In this document: piece after piece, positions 1 to 8,222 of the stretch | Position numbering within the stretch: the first letter of the stretch is position 1 | Layout: each line of letters opens with the position of its first letter | Assembly: GCF_036964905.1 (NCBI RefSeq) | Contig: NZ_JBALHR010000003.1 | Coordinates: 310,001 to 374,000 of the forward strand | Length of the DNA stretch: 64,000 nucleotides | From: Gemmobacter denitrificans | GTDB taxonomy: Bacteria > Pseudomonadota > Alphaproteobacteria > Rhodobacterales > Rhodobacteraceae | Direction of reading: 5' to 3' | Program-made: the position numbers and the translations under genes | Notes under the pieces: generated by a model | Databases searched by the model: none | Told to the model about the DNA's origin: nothing | What the model saw: only the letters and a program-made list of their open reading frames with translations

Positions 1-392
1 CCGCGATCGATGCGCTTGATACCGCCTGGCGGGCCGAGGTCGGGACTGCAAGCACGCCGACCATCACACCCGTGATCAGCAATGCCACATCCGATTTCCT
101 GCGGGGATTTGTCGAACAGTCGGGTGGACGTATCACCGAAATCTTCGTGATGGATGCAAAGGGCCTGAACGTCGCCGCCTCTGCCGTCACGTCGGACATG
201 TGGCAGGGCGATGAAGCCAAATTCTCTGAAACCTTCGGAAAAGGCGCCGGGGTTGTGCACTATTCCGAGGTTGAGAACGACGAATCCACAGGGCGCTATC
301 AGGCCCAGATTTCCTTCACTGTGGTTGATCCTGCGACGGGTCAGCCGATTGGTGCAGTGACGGTTGGGGTCGATGCCGAATCCTTGATGTGA
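1..392 (+). CDS. PDC/Cache-like sensor protein (5' truncated)
   Basis: The reading frame is open at the left edge of the window, so the N-terminus is missing; the first complete codon is at 3 and the stop is at 390-392. The visible part is about 129 residues and resembles the distal part of a PDC/Cache sensor fold: a run reading TEIFVMDAKGLNVAASAV, then a stretch ending in GQPIGAVTVGVDAESLM, which is typical of the last strand of these ligand-binding domains. No membrane segment is visible in this part. A chemoreceptor starts 19 bp downstream on the same strand, which suggests a separately encoded, probably periplasmic sensing partner. Ligand unknown. An internal GTG at 72 is not a convincing start because the frame continues upstream. 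Confidence 0.7.
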   Translation, partial: AIDALDTAWRAEVGTASTPTITPVISNATSDFLRGFVEQSGGRITEIFVMDAKGLNVAASAVTSDMWQGDEAKFSETFGKGAGVVHYSEVENDESTGRYQAQISFTVVDPATGQPIGAVTVGVDAESLM

Positions 393-411
393 ACGAAGGC
401 AAGGGCGAACC

Positions 412-2178
412 ATGAAAAACGATGTAGCGGCTGCCCCTCTGACCGGGCTTGCTGCCCTGTTCCGCAGGGCTTCCCTGAACCAGAAAGTCACATTTCTGAT
501 CGGCCTCGCGACAGCTATTGTCTGCATTGCGAATATCGCCCTTGGGTATCGTTCCACCGATACCATCACCCGAACATCGTCCATCCGGTTTGCCGAAACG
601 TCGTTGGCGGGGCTGAGCTATCGTTCCGCTGGCGCGCTGCGTTTCGGGGATGCCAAGGCCATTCAGCAATTTGTCGATCAATTGCGCGAAATGGCTGGCC
701 CCGATTTGCGGCTGGTTGTGGTCACGGGGCCGGACGGTGCCGTGATGGTAACGGCGGGCGAGGCGCCGGATGCTGCGGTGGGAACTGTGACCGAAGCCGC
801 CCGGCAAGCCACTTCGGCGGTGACCGAACCACTGCCATCGGGCGAGTTCATCACCACGATGAAGGTGTCCTCTCCCGATGGCAAAAACCGCGTTGGCGGT
901 ATTTCTACCCTCTGGTCAACACAAGAGGCGTTGGCCATCGCGCATGACGGAGATGTGTTGAACTGGGTGATAGCGGGCGGGATTTTCATCGCCATGCTGG
1001 GCATCAGTGGATGGGTCCTGCAGGTTAGCCTGTCACGACCGATGCGCGCGCTTGGGGCCACTCTCGATCACGTGGCGCAGGGGAATTATGACCAACGTGT
1101 GGAAGGGACCGACCGGCAGGATGATCTGGGTTTCATGGCCCGACAGATCGACAATCTGCGGCTCAAGCTGCACGAGGCACAGCAGCACGAGGCCGCACGG
1201 CGTGAAGAACAAAGCCGCAGGATCGCCGATCTGGAGGAACAAAACCAGGTTGTTGCAGGGTTGCGCGATGCCTTGGGGGCACTGGCCCGCCAGGATCTCA
1301 CCAAGCACCTGGATCGCGTGTTCCCCGCCGCCTATGAACCTTTGCGGCACGACTACAACAGTGTGCTCAAGGCGTTGACCGAGATCATCCTTCAAGCCCT
1401 GCGCACCGCGAATGAGATGGTGAATGGCACCGAAAAGCTGGCGGCCTCTGCCGAGGAACTGGCCCAGCGTTCAGAGGGGCAGGCCGCGACGCTGGAAGAG
1501 ACGGCGGCCTCGATTGCCGAGATTGTCTCTGCTGTTCAATCGTCCGCATCGAATGCCGATAGCGCAGCAGTTGTTGTGCGCGACACCGAAGATCGCGCAA
1601 GACAATGCGAAGAAATCGTGCGCGGCGCTGTCGACGCGATGACCATGGTCGAAGCCGGGGCGAGTGAGATTGCCCAGATCATCTCCATGATCGAGGATAT
1701 CGCCTTCCAGACCAATCTTCTTGCGCTGAACGCGAGCGTCGAGGCGGCACGGGCCGGAGATTCAGGTCGGGGCTTCTCGGTCGTCGCCGCCGAAGTGCGC
1801 ACTCTGGCCCAACGGTCATCGGCGGCGGCACAACAGATCAAGGGGTTGATCGATACCAGTGCCGTGCAGGTCGACAATGGGGTGAAACTGGTCAGAAAAG
1901 CCGGTGAAACCATGTCGGGCTTTGCGGTGCAGATCTCGACGATCAGCAATCTGGTTGCATCCATTGCCCATTCTTCAGGGGAACAGGCGCGCAGCATGGC
2001 CGAAATCAATTCGGGCGTCAGCATGCTGGATCAGGTCACCCAGCGGAATGCCGCGATGTCGCAGGACACGTCATCATCTGTGCAGCAGTTGCGGCATCAG
2101 GCCGACCAGCTTCTCAACAGCCTGTCGCGCTTTGCGATAGAACCCGGAAAAGCGCAGTTCCGTCATGCTGCGGAATGA
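412..2178 (+). CDS. Methyl-accepting chemotaxis protein (membrane)
   Basis: A 588-residue chemoreceptor that would pass a periplasmic signal to CheA/CheW. There is a first transmembrane segment at about residues 25-47, a periplasmic sensor region of about 130 residues, a second transmembrane segment near 183-206, a HAMP domain to about 260, and a long cytoplasmic coiled-coil signalling domain. The conserved hairpin tip reads MIEDIAFQTNLLALNASVEA at about 425-445, followed by GRGFSVVAAEVRTLAQRS. No C-terminal CheR/CheB-binding pentapeptide is visible. It follows the truncated sensor gene by 19 bp and is probably in the same transcript. Ligand not predictable. Confidence 0.93.
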   Translation: MKNDVAAAPLTGLAALFRRASLNQKVTFLIGLATAIVCIANIALGYRSTDTITRTSSIRFAETSLAGLSYRSAGALRFGDAKAIQQFVDQLREMAGPDLRLVVVTGPDGAVMVTAGEAPDAAVGTVTEAARQATSAVTEPLPSGEFITTMKVSSPDGKNRVGGISTLWSTQEALAIAHDGDVLNWVIAGGIFIAMLGISGWVLQVSLSRPMRALGATLDHVAQGNYDQRVEGTDRQDDLGFMARQIDNLRLKLHEAQQHEAARREEQSRRIADLEEQNQVVAGLRDALGALARQDLTKHLDRVFPAAYEPLRHDYNSVLKALTEIILQALRTANEMVNGTEKLAASAEELAQRSEGQAATLEETAASIAEIVSAVQSSASNADSAAVVVRDTEDRARQCEEIVRGAVDAMTMVEAGASEIAQIISMIEDIAFQTNLLALNASVEAARAGDSGRGFSVVAAEVRTLAQRSSAAAQQIKGLIDTSAVQVDNGVKLVRKAGETMSGFAVQISTISNLVASIAHSSGEQARSMAEINSGVSMLDQVTQRNAAMSQDTSSSVQQLRHQADQLLNSLSRFAIEPGKAQFRHAAE

Positions 2179-2314
2179 TCTTGCCGGCAGGGTGAGCCTG
2201 AAAGTTCGCCTACCCTGAACACTGTGTCGGGCTGACGGTGACGTATAATCCGATTTTGCCGTCCGGCTTGGCAAGGCGGGTCTTTGCCCCTATTGCAGGC
2301 AGCAGCGAACATGG

Positions 2315-2335
2315 ACCCGGGTGCGACCCCCGGGT
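2315..2335 (+). terminator. Hairpin after the chemoreceptor gene
   Basis: The 7-bp arms ACCCGGG (2315-2321) and CCCGGGT (2329-2335) are perfectly complementary around a 7-nt loop, 137 bp after the chemoreceptor stop. The T content downstream is poor, so this may be a weak or factor-assisted terminator. Confidence 0.35.
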
Positions 2336-2390
2336 GGCTCTTCCGGCCGCCAATCCGCCGGACCACCTGAACCGATAGCCGGATCAAATC

Positions 2391-2418
2391 TTGGCGCGAT
2401 CATCCAGCATCGCGCCAA
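2391..2418 (+). promoter_or_regulatory. Inverted repeat in the SulP gene leader
   Basis: Perfect 10-bp arms TTGGCGCGAT (2391-2400) and ATCGCGCCAA (2409-2418) flank an 8-nt spacer, ending 15 nt before the SulP start codon and directly upstream of the AAGG ribosome-binding site. It could be a DNA operator or an RNA hairpin affecting translation; the sequence alone does not decide. Confidence 0.5.
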
Positions 2419-2433
2419 TAAGGATACCCAGAA

Positions 2434-3924
2434 ATGAATTCATTCGATGCTTACCGAGCCCAGTGGTTTGGCAATATCCGTGCCGATCTGCTGGCTGGGC
2501 TTGTCGTTGCCTTGGCTTTGATCCCCGAGGCGATTGCCTTTTCCATTATTGCGGGCGTTGACCCCAAAGTGGGGCTTTATGCCAGCTTTTCCATCGCCGT
2601 GCTGATCGCGTTTGTCGGCGGGCGGCCCGGCATGATTTCCGCTGCGACCGCCGCGACGGCTGTGCTGATGGTCACCCTGGTGCGCGATCACGGGCTGCAA
2701 TATCTGCTGGCCGCCACGGTTCTGACCGGGCTGATCCAGATCGCCATGGGCCTTCTGAAGCTTGGCTTCGTCATGCGCTATGTGTCGAAATCCGTGATGA
2801 CCGGGTTTGTAAACGCGCTGGCCATCCTGATCTTCCTTGCCCAGCTGCCCGAGCTTGATCCCCGGCTGGTCAACGGACTGACCTATGTTCTGGTCGGGGC
2901 CAGCCTCAGCATCATCTATCTGCTGCCTTATGTCACCAAGGCCGTCCCATCCCCCTTGGTCGCCATCCTGGTTCTGACAGCCCTGACGCTGACCTTCGGC
3001 TGGGATGTGCGCACGGTGGGTGACATGGGGGCATTGCCCGATACATTGCCGGTTTTCCTGATCCCCGATGTGCCGTTCACGCTGGAAACCCTGTTCATCA
3101 TTCTGCCCTATTCCATGGCCATCGCTGTCGTCGGCCTTTTGGAAAGCCTGATGACCCAGAACCTTGTGGATGAACTGACTGACACGAAATCCGACCGTAA
3201 TCAGGAATGTATCGGTCAGGGGATTGCCAACACCGCGACCGGATTCATCGGCGGTATGGCTGGTTGCGCGATGATCGGGCAAAGCATGATCAATGTGAAA
3301 TCGGGCGGGCGGGGCAGGCTGTCGGCCTTTACGGCGGGCGCGGTGCTTCTGGTACTGGTGGTCTTTCTGGGGGAATGGGTTGCGCAGATCCCGATGCCTG
3401 CGTTGGTCGCAGTCATGATCATGGTGTCGATCGGCACTTTTTCCTGGGCCTCCATCCGAAACCTGACCCGTCACCCGCGGTCATCCTCTGCCGTGATGAT
3501 CGCGACGGTGGTCTCCGTGGTCTATACCCATAACCTTGCCATCGGCGTTCTGGTCGGGGTGTTGTTGTCGGGCATCTTCTTCGCCAGCAAGATCGCGCAA
3601 CTGTTTGCCGTCACATCGACGCTGTCGCCGGATGGACGTGTACGGACCTATCGGATCATCGGGCAGCTATTCTACGGCTCGGTCGAGGATTTCGCGGCGG
3701 CGTTCGACTTCCGCGAGGCATTGGACAAGGTGAATATTGATGTCAGCCATGCCCATATCTGGGATATTTCATCAGTTCAGGCGCTGGATATGGTCGTGCT
3801 GAAATTCCGGCGTGCCGGGGTCGGGGTCGAGATCATCGGTATGAACGAAGCGTCTGAAACCATCGTTGACAAGCTGGCCATTCATGGAAAGCCGGATGCG
3901 CTGGACAAGCTGATGGCGCATTGA
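2434..3924 (+). CDS. SulP-family inorganic anion transporter with STAS domain
   Basis: A 496-residue inner-membrane secondary transporter of the SulP/SLC26 family, which carries sulfate, bicarbonate or related anions. The N-terminal 390 residues are a continuous series of hydrophobic segments beginning LVVALALIPEAIAFSIIAGV, with the family signature around QSMINVKSGGRGRLSAF. The last 100 residues form a cytoplasmic STAS domain (YRIIGQLFYGSVEDF and WDISSVQALDMVVLKF). The length is short for the family but complete. It stands alone, with a palindromic leader immediately before it and a convergent ABC operon after it. Substrate not predictable: no sulfate-assimilation or carbonic anhydrase gene is adjacent. 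Confidence 0.92.
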   Translation: MNSFDAYRAQWFGNIRADLLAGLVVALALIPEAIAFSIIAGVDPKVGLYASFSIAVLIAFVGGRPGMISAATAATAVLMVTLVRDHGLQYLLAATVLTGLIQIAMGLLKLGFVMRYVSKSVMTGFVNALAILIFLAQLPELDPRLVNGLTYVLVGASLSIIYLLPYVTKAVPSPLVAILVLTALTLTFGWDVRTVGDMGALPDTLPVFLIPDVPFTLETLFIILPYSMAIAVVGLLESLMTQNLVDELTDTKSDRNQECIGQGIANTATGFIGGMAGCAMIGQSMINVKSGGRGRLSAFTAGAVLLVLVVFLGEWVAQIPMPALVAVMIMVSIGTFSWASIRNLTRHPRSSSAVMIATVVSVVYTHNLAIGVLVGVLLSGIFFASKIAQLFAVTSTLSPDGRVRTYRIIGQLFYGSVEDFAAAFDFREALDKVNIDVSHAHIWDISSVQALDMVVLKFRRAGVGVEIIGMNEASETIVDKLAIHGKPDALDKLMAH

Positions 3925-3932
3925 CGGGACAA

Positions 3933-3958
3933 AGGGGGGGCGCAGCGGCGCCGCCCCT
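3933..3958. terminator. Convergent GC-rich hairpin
   Basis: The short gap between two convergent genes holds a G-run (3934-3940) and a C-rich arm (3951-3957) that can pair through GGGGCG/CGCCCC-type helices with one bulge. It would serve both the SulP gene and the devA-like gene, whose stop codon it touches. Confidence 0.35.
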
Positions 3959-4655
3959 ATTTCGCCCTTTCCTCGACGCGGATGATGCGACCGTCTTCCA
4001 GCGTCAGGATGCGGTCGGCGGCGTCAAGGATCCGGTTGTCATGGGTGACCAGCAAGGTCGTGGTGGCACGCGCCTTGCCCATGCGCTTCAGCAATTCCAC
4101 CACATCTGCCGCACTGTCCTTGTCCAATGCGGCCGTCGGCTCGTCTGCCAGAACCAAAGCAGGGTTGGCAACCAGCGCGCGCGCGACAGCCACCCGCTGC
4201 TTCTGCCCGCCTGACAGATTGGCGGGCAGATAGTTGACCCGATCCGACAAACCGACAAGGCCAAGCACATGGGTTGCGGCCTGGTTTGCCAGCCGGTTCG
4301 CCACCTTGCCCTGCACCTGCACCCCCATCATCACGTTCTGGGCAGCAGTCAGGCTTTCGTGCAGGTTATGTGCCTGAAAGATGAACCCGAGCCGCCGCCG
4401 CAGGGCGGTCAGATGCGCATCGGTTGCGCCGTTCAGCTCCTGCCCCAGAAGCCGCACCGAACCATCCTGAACCGACCGGAGGCATCCGATCAGCGTCAGC
4501 AATGTGGTCTTGCCCGATCCTGACGGCCCCATGAGCACGGTCAGACTGCCACGTTTCAAAGTCAGGTTCACATCGAACAGCGCCTGTCTGCTGGCCTCGC
4601 CCTTGCCGAACCAGTGGTTCAGGCTGTGGATTTCGACAATGGTGTCGTGCTCCAT
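3957..4655 (-). CDS. DevA-type ABC exporter ATPase
   Basis: A 232-residue ABC ATPase. Walker A is GPSGSGKTT, the signature is LSGGQKQRVAVARAL, and Walker B is ALVLADEPTAALD followed by the H-loop TLLVTHD. The start at 4655 (MEHDTIVEIH) is chosen because it lies 7 nt after the permease stop codon; a longer frame would overlap the permease. Together with the two upstream genes this makes a MacB/DevBCA-type exporter (adaptor, permease, ATPase) spanning the cell envelope. In cyanobacteria DevBCA exports glycolipids; the substrate here is unknown. Confidence 0.92.
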   Translation of the reverse strand: MEHDTIVEIHSLNHWFGKGEASRQALFDVNLTLKRGSLTVLMGPSGSGKTTLLTLIGCLRSVQDGSVRLLGQELNGATDAHLTALRRRLGFIFQAHNLHESLTAAQNVMMGVQVQGKVANRLANQAATHVLGLVGLSDRVNYLPANLSGGQKQRVAVARALVANPALVLADEPTAALDKDSAADVVELLKRMGKARATTTLLVTHDNRILDAADRILTLEDGRIIRVEERAK

Positions 4656-4662
4656 CTTGCCC

Positions 4663-5835
4663 TCAGAACAGATCGGCCGGATCGGCGGCAGCCAATCGGC
4701 GGGTGGCGATCGCCCCGGACAGGGCCGAAAAGACCACCGTGCCCACAAACACCGAAAAGGCCATGGAAAAGGTCATGGCCAAGGGCAGATTGGTCATCAT
4801 CCCCATCAGTTTCAGGATCAAGCTGCCAAGGGTCAGCCCGGGGATGAAACCCATGAGGCCCAGAACCAGCGCCTCCTCCAGGACAATTCCAAGAAAGAAC
4901 CCGGGCGCATAGCCCATGGCCTTGAAGGTGGCATATTCCCGCAGATGGTCTGACACATCGGTGGACAGCACCTGATAAACGATCACGATTCCGACCAGCA
5001 CACCGATCAGCACCCCGAAACCGAAGATGATGCCGGTGGGGCGTTTGGTCTGCTGATAGCGCAGATCCTCGGCCGCCGCATCGGAATAGCTGCGGATGCG
5101 CAGACCGGGATCAGAGATCAAGACTTTCAGCCGCCGGATCACGGCCTCAGGCTCGGCGCCGGGGCGCAGCGACAGAAGAATATGGTCCGGGGCCGCCGAT
5201 CTGCGGGCCGGGAACAATGACAGAAAGGTCTGGTCGGACACCAGCATGTAGCCATCGCCGCTGAAACCTCCGCCACCGGCAAAAGTGGTATAGGCCGTGA
5301 TGGTGCGGCCCTGTGTTTCAAATGTCAGCGGCGATTGCGGGCGCACTGCCGCCGCCTCATCCCTGTTCAATCCCCGGGCCAGCCGGTCCAGCAGTGCCGC
5401 ATCCTTGACCTTCAGGAAGTTGATTTCGGCGGTAATTTCGGTCGCCAGAAATCCGGGCTTGGCCGGATCGATGCCAAAGGTGGTGAGGCTGATGTCCTTC
5501 GCCCCCCGGTCCCATGCCGCATTGGCAAGAAACAGCCCCATCCCGTCGGTCACATCCGGGTCGGCCATCGCTTGCAACAGCCATTGCCGCGCAACATTTC
5601 CGCCATCCGTCAGGGAATTGGCGTCTTCTGCCGAAATCATCACATCGGCCTGAAACAGTTTGTAGGGCCGATAGGTCGCAGCCGCCATCGAGTTCATGAT
5701 GCCCAGTTGCACAAAGACCAGCACATTGGCGAAGGCCACACCGGCCAGTGCGGCCGCAAAGCGGGGGCGGTTATGCGTCAGTTGCAACCAGCCGATCGGC
5801 AACCGCCCGAACAGCGCATGAAGGATCCGGATCAT
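4663..5835 (-). CDS. DevC-type ABC exporter permease
   Basis: A 390-residue FtsX/MacB-like permease. One transmembrane segment near residues 25-50 is followed by a large periplasmic domain of about 200 residues, then three C-terminal transmembrane segments (GIIFGFGVLIGVLVGIVIVY is the first). The segment YATFKAMGYAPGFFLGIVL is typical of FtsX-like coupling regions. The gene overlaps the adaptor gene by 4 bp (5832-5835) and is followed by the ATPase 7 nt later, so the three are one translationally coupled operon. Confidence 0.9.
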   Translation of the reverse strand: MIRILHALFGRLPIGWLQLTHNRPRFAAALAGVAFANVLVFVQLGIMNSMAAATYRPYKLFQADVMISAEDANSLTDGGNVARQWLLQAMADPDVTDGMGLFLANAAWDRGAKDISLTTFGIDPAKPGFLATEITAEINFLKVKDAALLDRLARGLNRDEAAAVRPQSPLTFETQGRTITAYTTFAGGGGFSGDGYMLVSDQTFLSLFPARRSAAPDHILLSLRPGAEPEAVIRRLKVLISDPGLRIRSYSDAAAEDLRYQQTKRPTGIIFGFGVLIGVLVGIVIVYQVLSTDVSDHLREYATFKAMGYAPGFFLGIVLEEALVLGLMGFIPGLTLGSLILKLMGMMTNLPLAMTFSMAFSVFVGTVVFSALSGAIATRRLAAADPADLF

Positions 5836-7040
5836 GGTGCGGCCTTGGTGTCGATCCGCGCAATCGCCTCGAGATTGGTGAAGCGGGAGGCCAGATCGGA
5901 CGAGGGCGCATCCAGTGCCACCAGAACCCGGATCACCCGGGCATCCTTGTTTTCGGCGGCATCATCCGAAATCAGACCCTGCCGCCCAACCATCAGCCCG
6001 ATGCTGTCAACCTTGCCCCGCAACGAGTGGCCAAGCGCGGTCGCGGCCAATTCCACCGCCTGACCGGTGCGCAAGGCGGTGATCCGATCCTGCCAGATCT
6101 CCACCTCGGCCATCATCTGGCTGGTATCGCCCATTTCCATGATCCCCTCGGCCGGTGGCCGCTGGCCCGGCGTCGCGTGAATATCCAGTATTGTGCCCGA
6201 AATCGGTGCGACAACCTCGGATCGCGCGAGATCCAGTTTGGCGCGCTGAAGATCGGCCTCCGCTGCCTCCAGATTGCGGCGTGCCACGATGACATCGGGT
6301 TGTTCATCCAGCGCAAGGGCGGCATAGCGCGTCAGGGTAGCTTGCGCCCGGATCACCGCAAGCCGCGCCCCCTCGGCGGCAGTTCTGACCGAATCCAGCG
6401 TGGCTTCGGTGGCGATCTTGCGATCAAACAGGGCTTCGGTCCGCGCCAGCGTGGCTTCGGCCTCGGTCGCATTTGCGATGGCCTGATCCAATGCGGCCTG
6501 CGCCTCATCCCGGCTGGCCTGAACCGTGGCGCGAATTTGCATCAGGGTCGCCTCGCGCACAGCCAGGGCGGCCTCGGCCATCAGGACGGCGCTGTCCAGC
6601 GCAACCCGGTTGTCCAGTCGCGCCAGAACAGTGCCCTTTTCAACTCGGTCGCCAATCGCCACCAGCACCTCGGCCACGCGCGCATCCCCGGCACCGAAGG
6701 GCGCTGCCACGACCGACACATCCCCCCGCGGCATCAGCCGCGCAAGCCCGACGACATCGGTGGGCAACATGGTTGCGGCCATCTTGGGGGGCAGGTCGAT
6801 GTCGGGCGGAATCGCGATGGGCGTGTCAGACCCGCCGCCCGGCTGCAGCCCAGTAAGGGCATAGAATTTCTGCAGGCCTGGCGGCTGGAAATACATCCCC
6901 AGAACTGCGCCCGAAAACAGGAAGACAGGGATCAGAAACACCAGCAAATAGCGTTTGCGAAACCAGCGGCGTCCGGGTGCGGCCCGATCCGGCGACAGGG
7001 GCAGTTCGAGCGGCAGGTCAGGCTTGGCTGGGTCTGTCAT
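5832..7040 (-). CDS. DevB/HlyD-type periplasmic adaptor
   Basis: A 402-residue membrane-fusion protein. There is a short cytoplasmic N-terminus rich in Pro, one transmembrane segment at about 38-58 (YLLVFLIPVFLFSGAVLGMY), a lipoyl/barrel-sandwich half, a long alanine-rich coiled coil (roughly 160-270) and a second barrel half starting near VVAPISGTILDIHATPGQRP. The start at 7040 (MTDPAKPD) is preferred over a start 27 bp upstream because the extra residues are not typical. It is the first gene of devB-devC-devA. No TolC-like outer-membrane partner is nearby. An FNR-type box lies 176 bp upstream. Confidence 0.9.
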   Translation of the reverse strand: MTDPAKPDLPLELPLSPDRAAPGRRWFRKRYLLVFLIPVFLFSGAVLGMYFQPPGLQKFYALTGLQPGGGSDTPIAIPPDIDLPPKMAATMLPTDVVGLARLMPRGDVSVVAAPFGAGDARVAEVLVAIGDRVEKGTVLARLDNRVALDSAVLMAEAALAVREATLMQIRATVQASRDEAQAALDQAIANATEAEATLARTEALFDRKIATEATLDSVRTAAEGARLAVIRAQATLTRYAALALDEQPDVIVARRNLEAAEADLQRAKLDLARSEVVAPISGTILDIHATPGQRPPAEGIMEMGDTSQMMAEVEIWQDRITALRTGQAVELAATALGHSLRGKVDSIGLMVGRQGLISDDAAENKDARVIRVLVALDAPSSDLASRFTNLEAIARIDTKAAP

Positions 7041-7215
7041 GGATACTCTCGGCTTGGCGCCAGACAAACGCCATGGCGCAGCGTTTCCGTCGCAGGAATT
7101 TGCAGGCAGATTTGGGTGCTTGTCAGCCCGCCTGGAACGGTTTTGGTCAAAGGTTGCATTTGGTCACGCATATGCCTTGGCCGGGTCTGCATAGGCCATT
7201 CCGCCTGACTGACGC

Positions 7216-7229
7216 TTGATCCAGATCAG
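7216..7229 (-). promoter_or_regulatory. Putative FnrL/Anr box upstream of devBCA
   Basis: The 14-mer TTGATCCAGATCAG matches the FNR-family consensus TTGAT-N4-ATCAA at 9 of 10 fixed positions. It lies in the 294-bp gap between the devB-like start and the 3' end of an EamA gene, which is the only region that can hold the promoter of the minus-strand devBCA operon. The 176-bp distance to the start codon is long but possible. Confidence 0.4.
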
Positions 7230-7334
7230 AATGGCGGAATTAAAGTCAGATGTGAGTTGCAAGTTATCCGTCCTGTCAGCTTTGCGCCACAGGGGCCGGC
7301 TTTCGCCCGGGCCGGTTCTGGCGGGGGCGGCTGT

Positions 7335-8222
7335 TCAGGATTTGCCTCGGCGGGCCACCACCCGGGCGCGCCACAGGGTGAAAAGCGCCGCCGCCATGAC
7401 CAGTGCCGCGCCGATCACCACATTGGGGGCCAGCGTTTCGCCAAACAGTGTCAGGCCCATCAGCGCGATGAACACCAGTTGCAACAGCGCGAAGGGCTGA
7501 ATATCGCCAGCCTCTGCCACCTCATAGGCCTTGATCATCATGTAATGCGATGTGATCCCGGTCAGGCAAAGCGCGCCCATCCAAAGCCAGTCGGTCGCAC
7601 TGACCGGCTCCCAATACCACAGGCCCGGCCCGGTGATGGCGATTGCGGCCACAAGGCCAGTCCAGAGAAAGCTGGTTCCGGTCGCATCGCCCTGCGCGAC
7701 ATAGCGTGTCAGCAGGCCATACAGCGCAAACATCACCGCGCAGAGCAGTGGCAGTGCCGCCCAGGGCGAAAAGACTGCCGTGCCAGGCTGCAGGATGATG
7801 AGAACGCCAACAAAGCCCACACCAATGGCCGACCAACGCCGCCAACCAACCTTTTCGCCCAGAATTGGCCCGGACAAAGCGGCAATGATCAGCGGATAGC
7901 TGACAAACACCGCATGGCTGGCAATCAGGCCCAGTTTCACGAAGGCCAGGACCATGAGGCAGATTTCGACAATCAGGATCAGCCCGCGCGCCAGTTGCAG
8001 CATCGGGAAGCGCGAACGCAGCTGCCCCACGATCCCGCCGGGCTGCCGCGCCGAAAGGGCGAGCGCAAAGGCGGCAAAGAACCAGAAGCGGATCATCACC
8101 ACCATCAGCACATTGTATTCGCCGGCCAGGTGGCGCGAGATGCCATCCTGCACTGCAAAGACAAATGAGGTGGCCGACATCAGCAGGATGCCCAGCCCGG
8201 TATTCTGGGGGGCGCGGGTCAT
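7335..8222 (-). CDS. EamA/DMT-family transporter, copy 1
   Basis: A 295-residue integral membrane protein with ten predicted hydrophobic segments arranged as two EamA repeats, characteristic of the drug/metabolite transporter superfamily (small-molecule efflux or uptake). It begins TGLGILLMSATSFVFAVQDG and carries the family run LSGPILGEKVGWRRW. The start overlaps the stop of the next upstream gene, a close paralogue, by 4 bp, and that gene in turn overlaps mnmD, so all three are co-transcribed. Substrate unknown. Confidence 0.9.
   Translation of the reverse strand: MTRAPQNTGLGILLMSATSFVFAVQDGISRHLAGEYNVLMVVMIRFWFFAAFALALSARQPGGIVGQLRSRFPMLQLARGLILIVEICLMVLAFVKLGLIASHAVFVSYPLIIAALSGPILGEKVGWRRWSAIGVGFVGVLIILQPGTAVFSPWAALPLLCAVMFALYGLLTRYVAQGDATGTSFLWTGLVAAIAITGPGLWYWEPVSATDWLWMGALCLTGITSHYMMIKAYEVAEAGDIQPFALLQLVFIALMGLTLFGETLAPNVVIGAALVMAAALFTLWRARVVARRGKS

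Noticed and set aside
5748..7208. Plus-strand open frame (486 codons) opposite the DevB adaptor
   Set aside because: Antisense shadow; DevB has clear domain structure, coupling to DevC and a plausible start.
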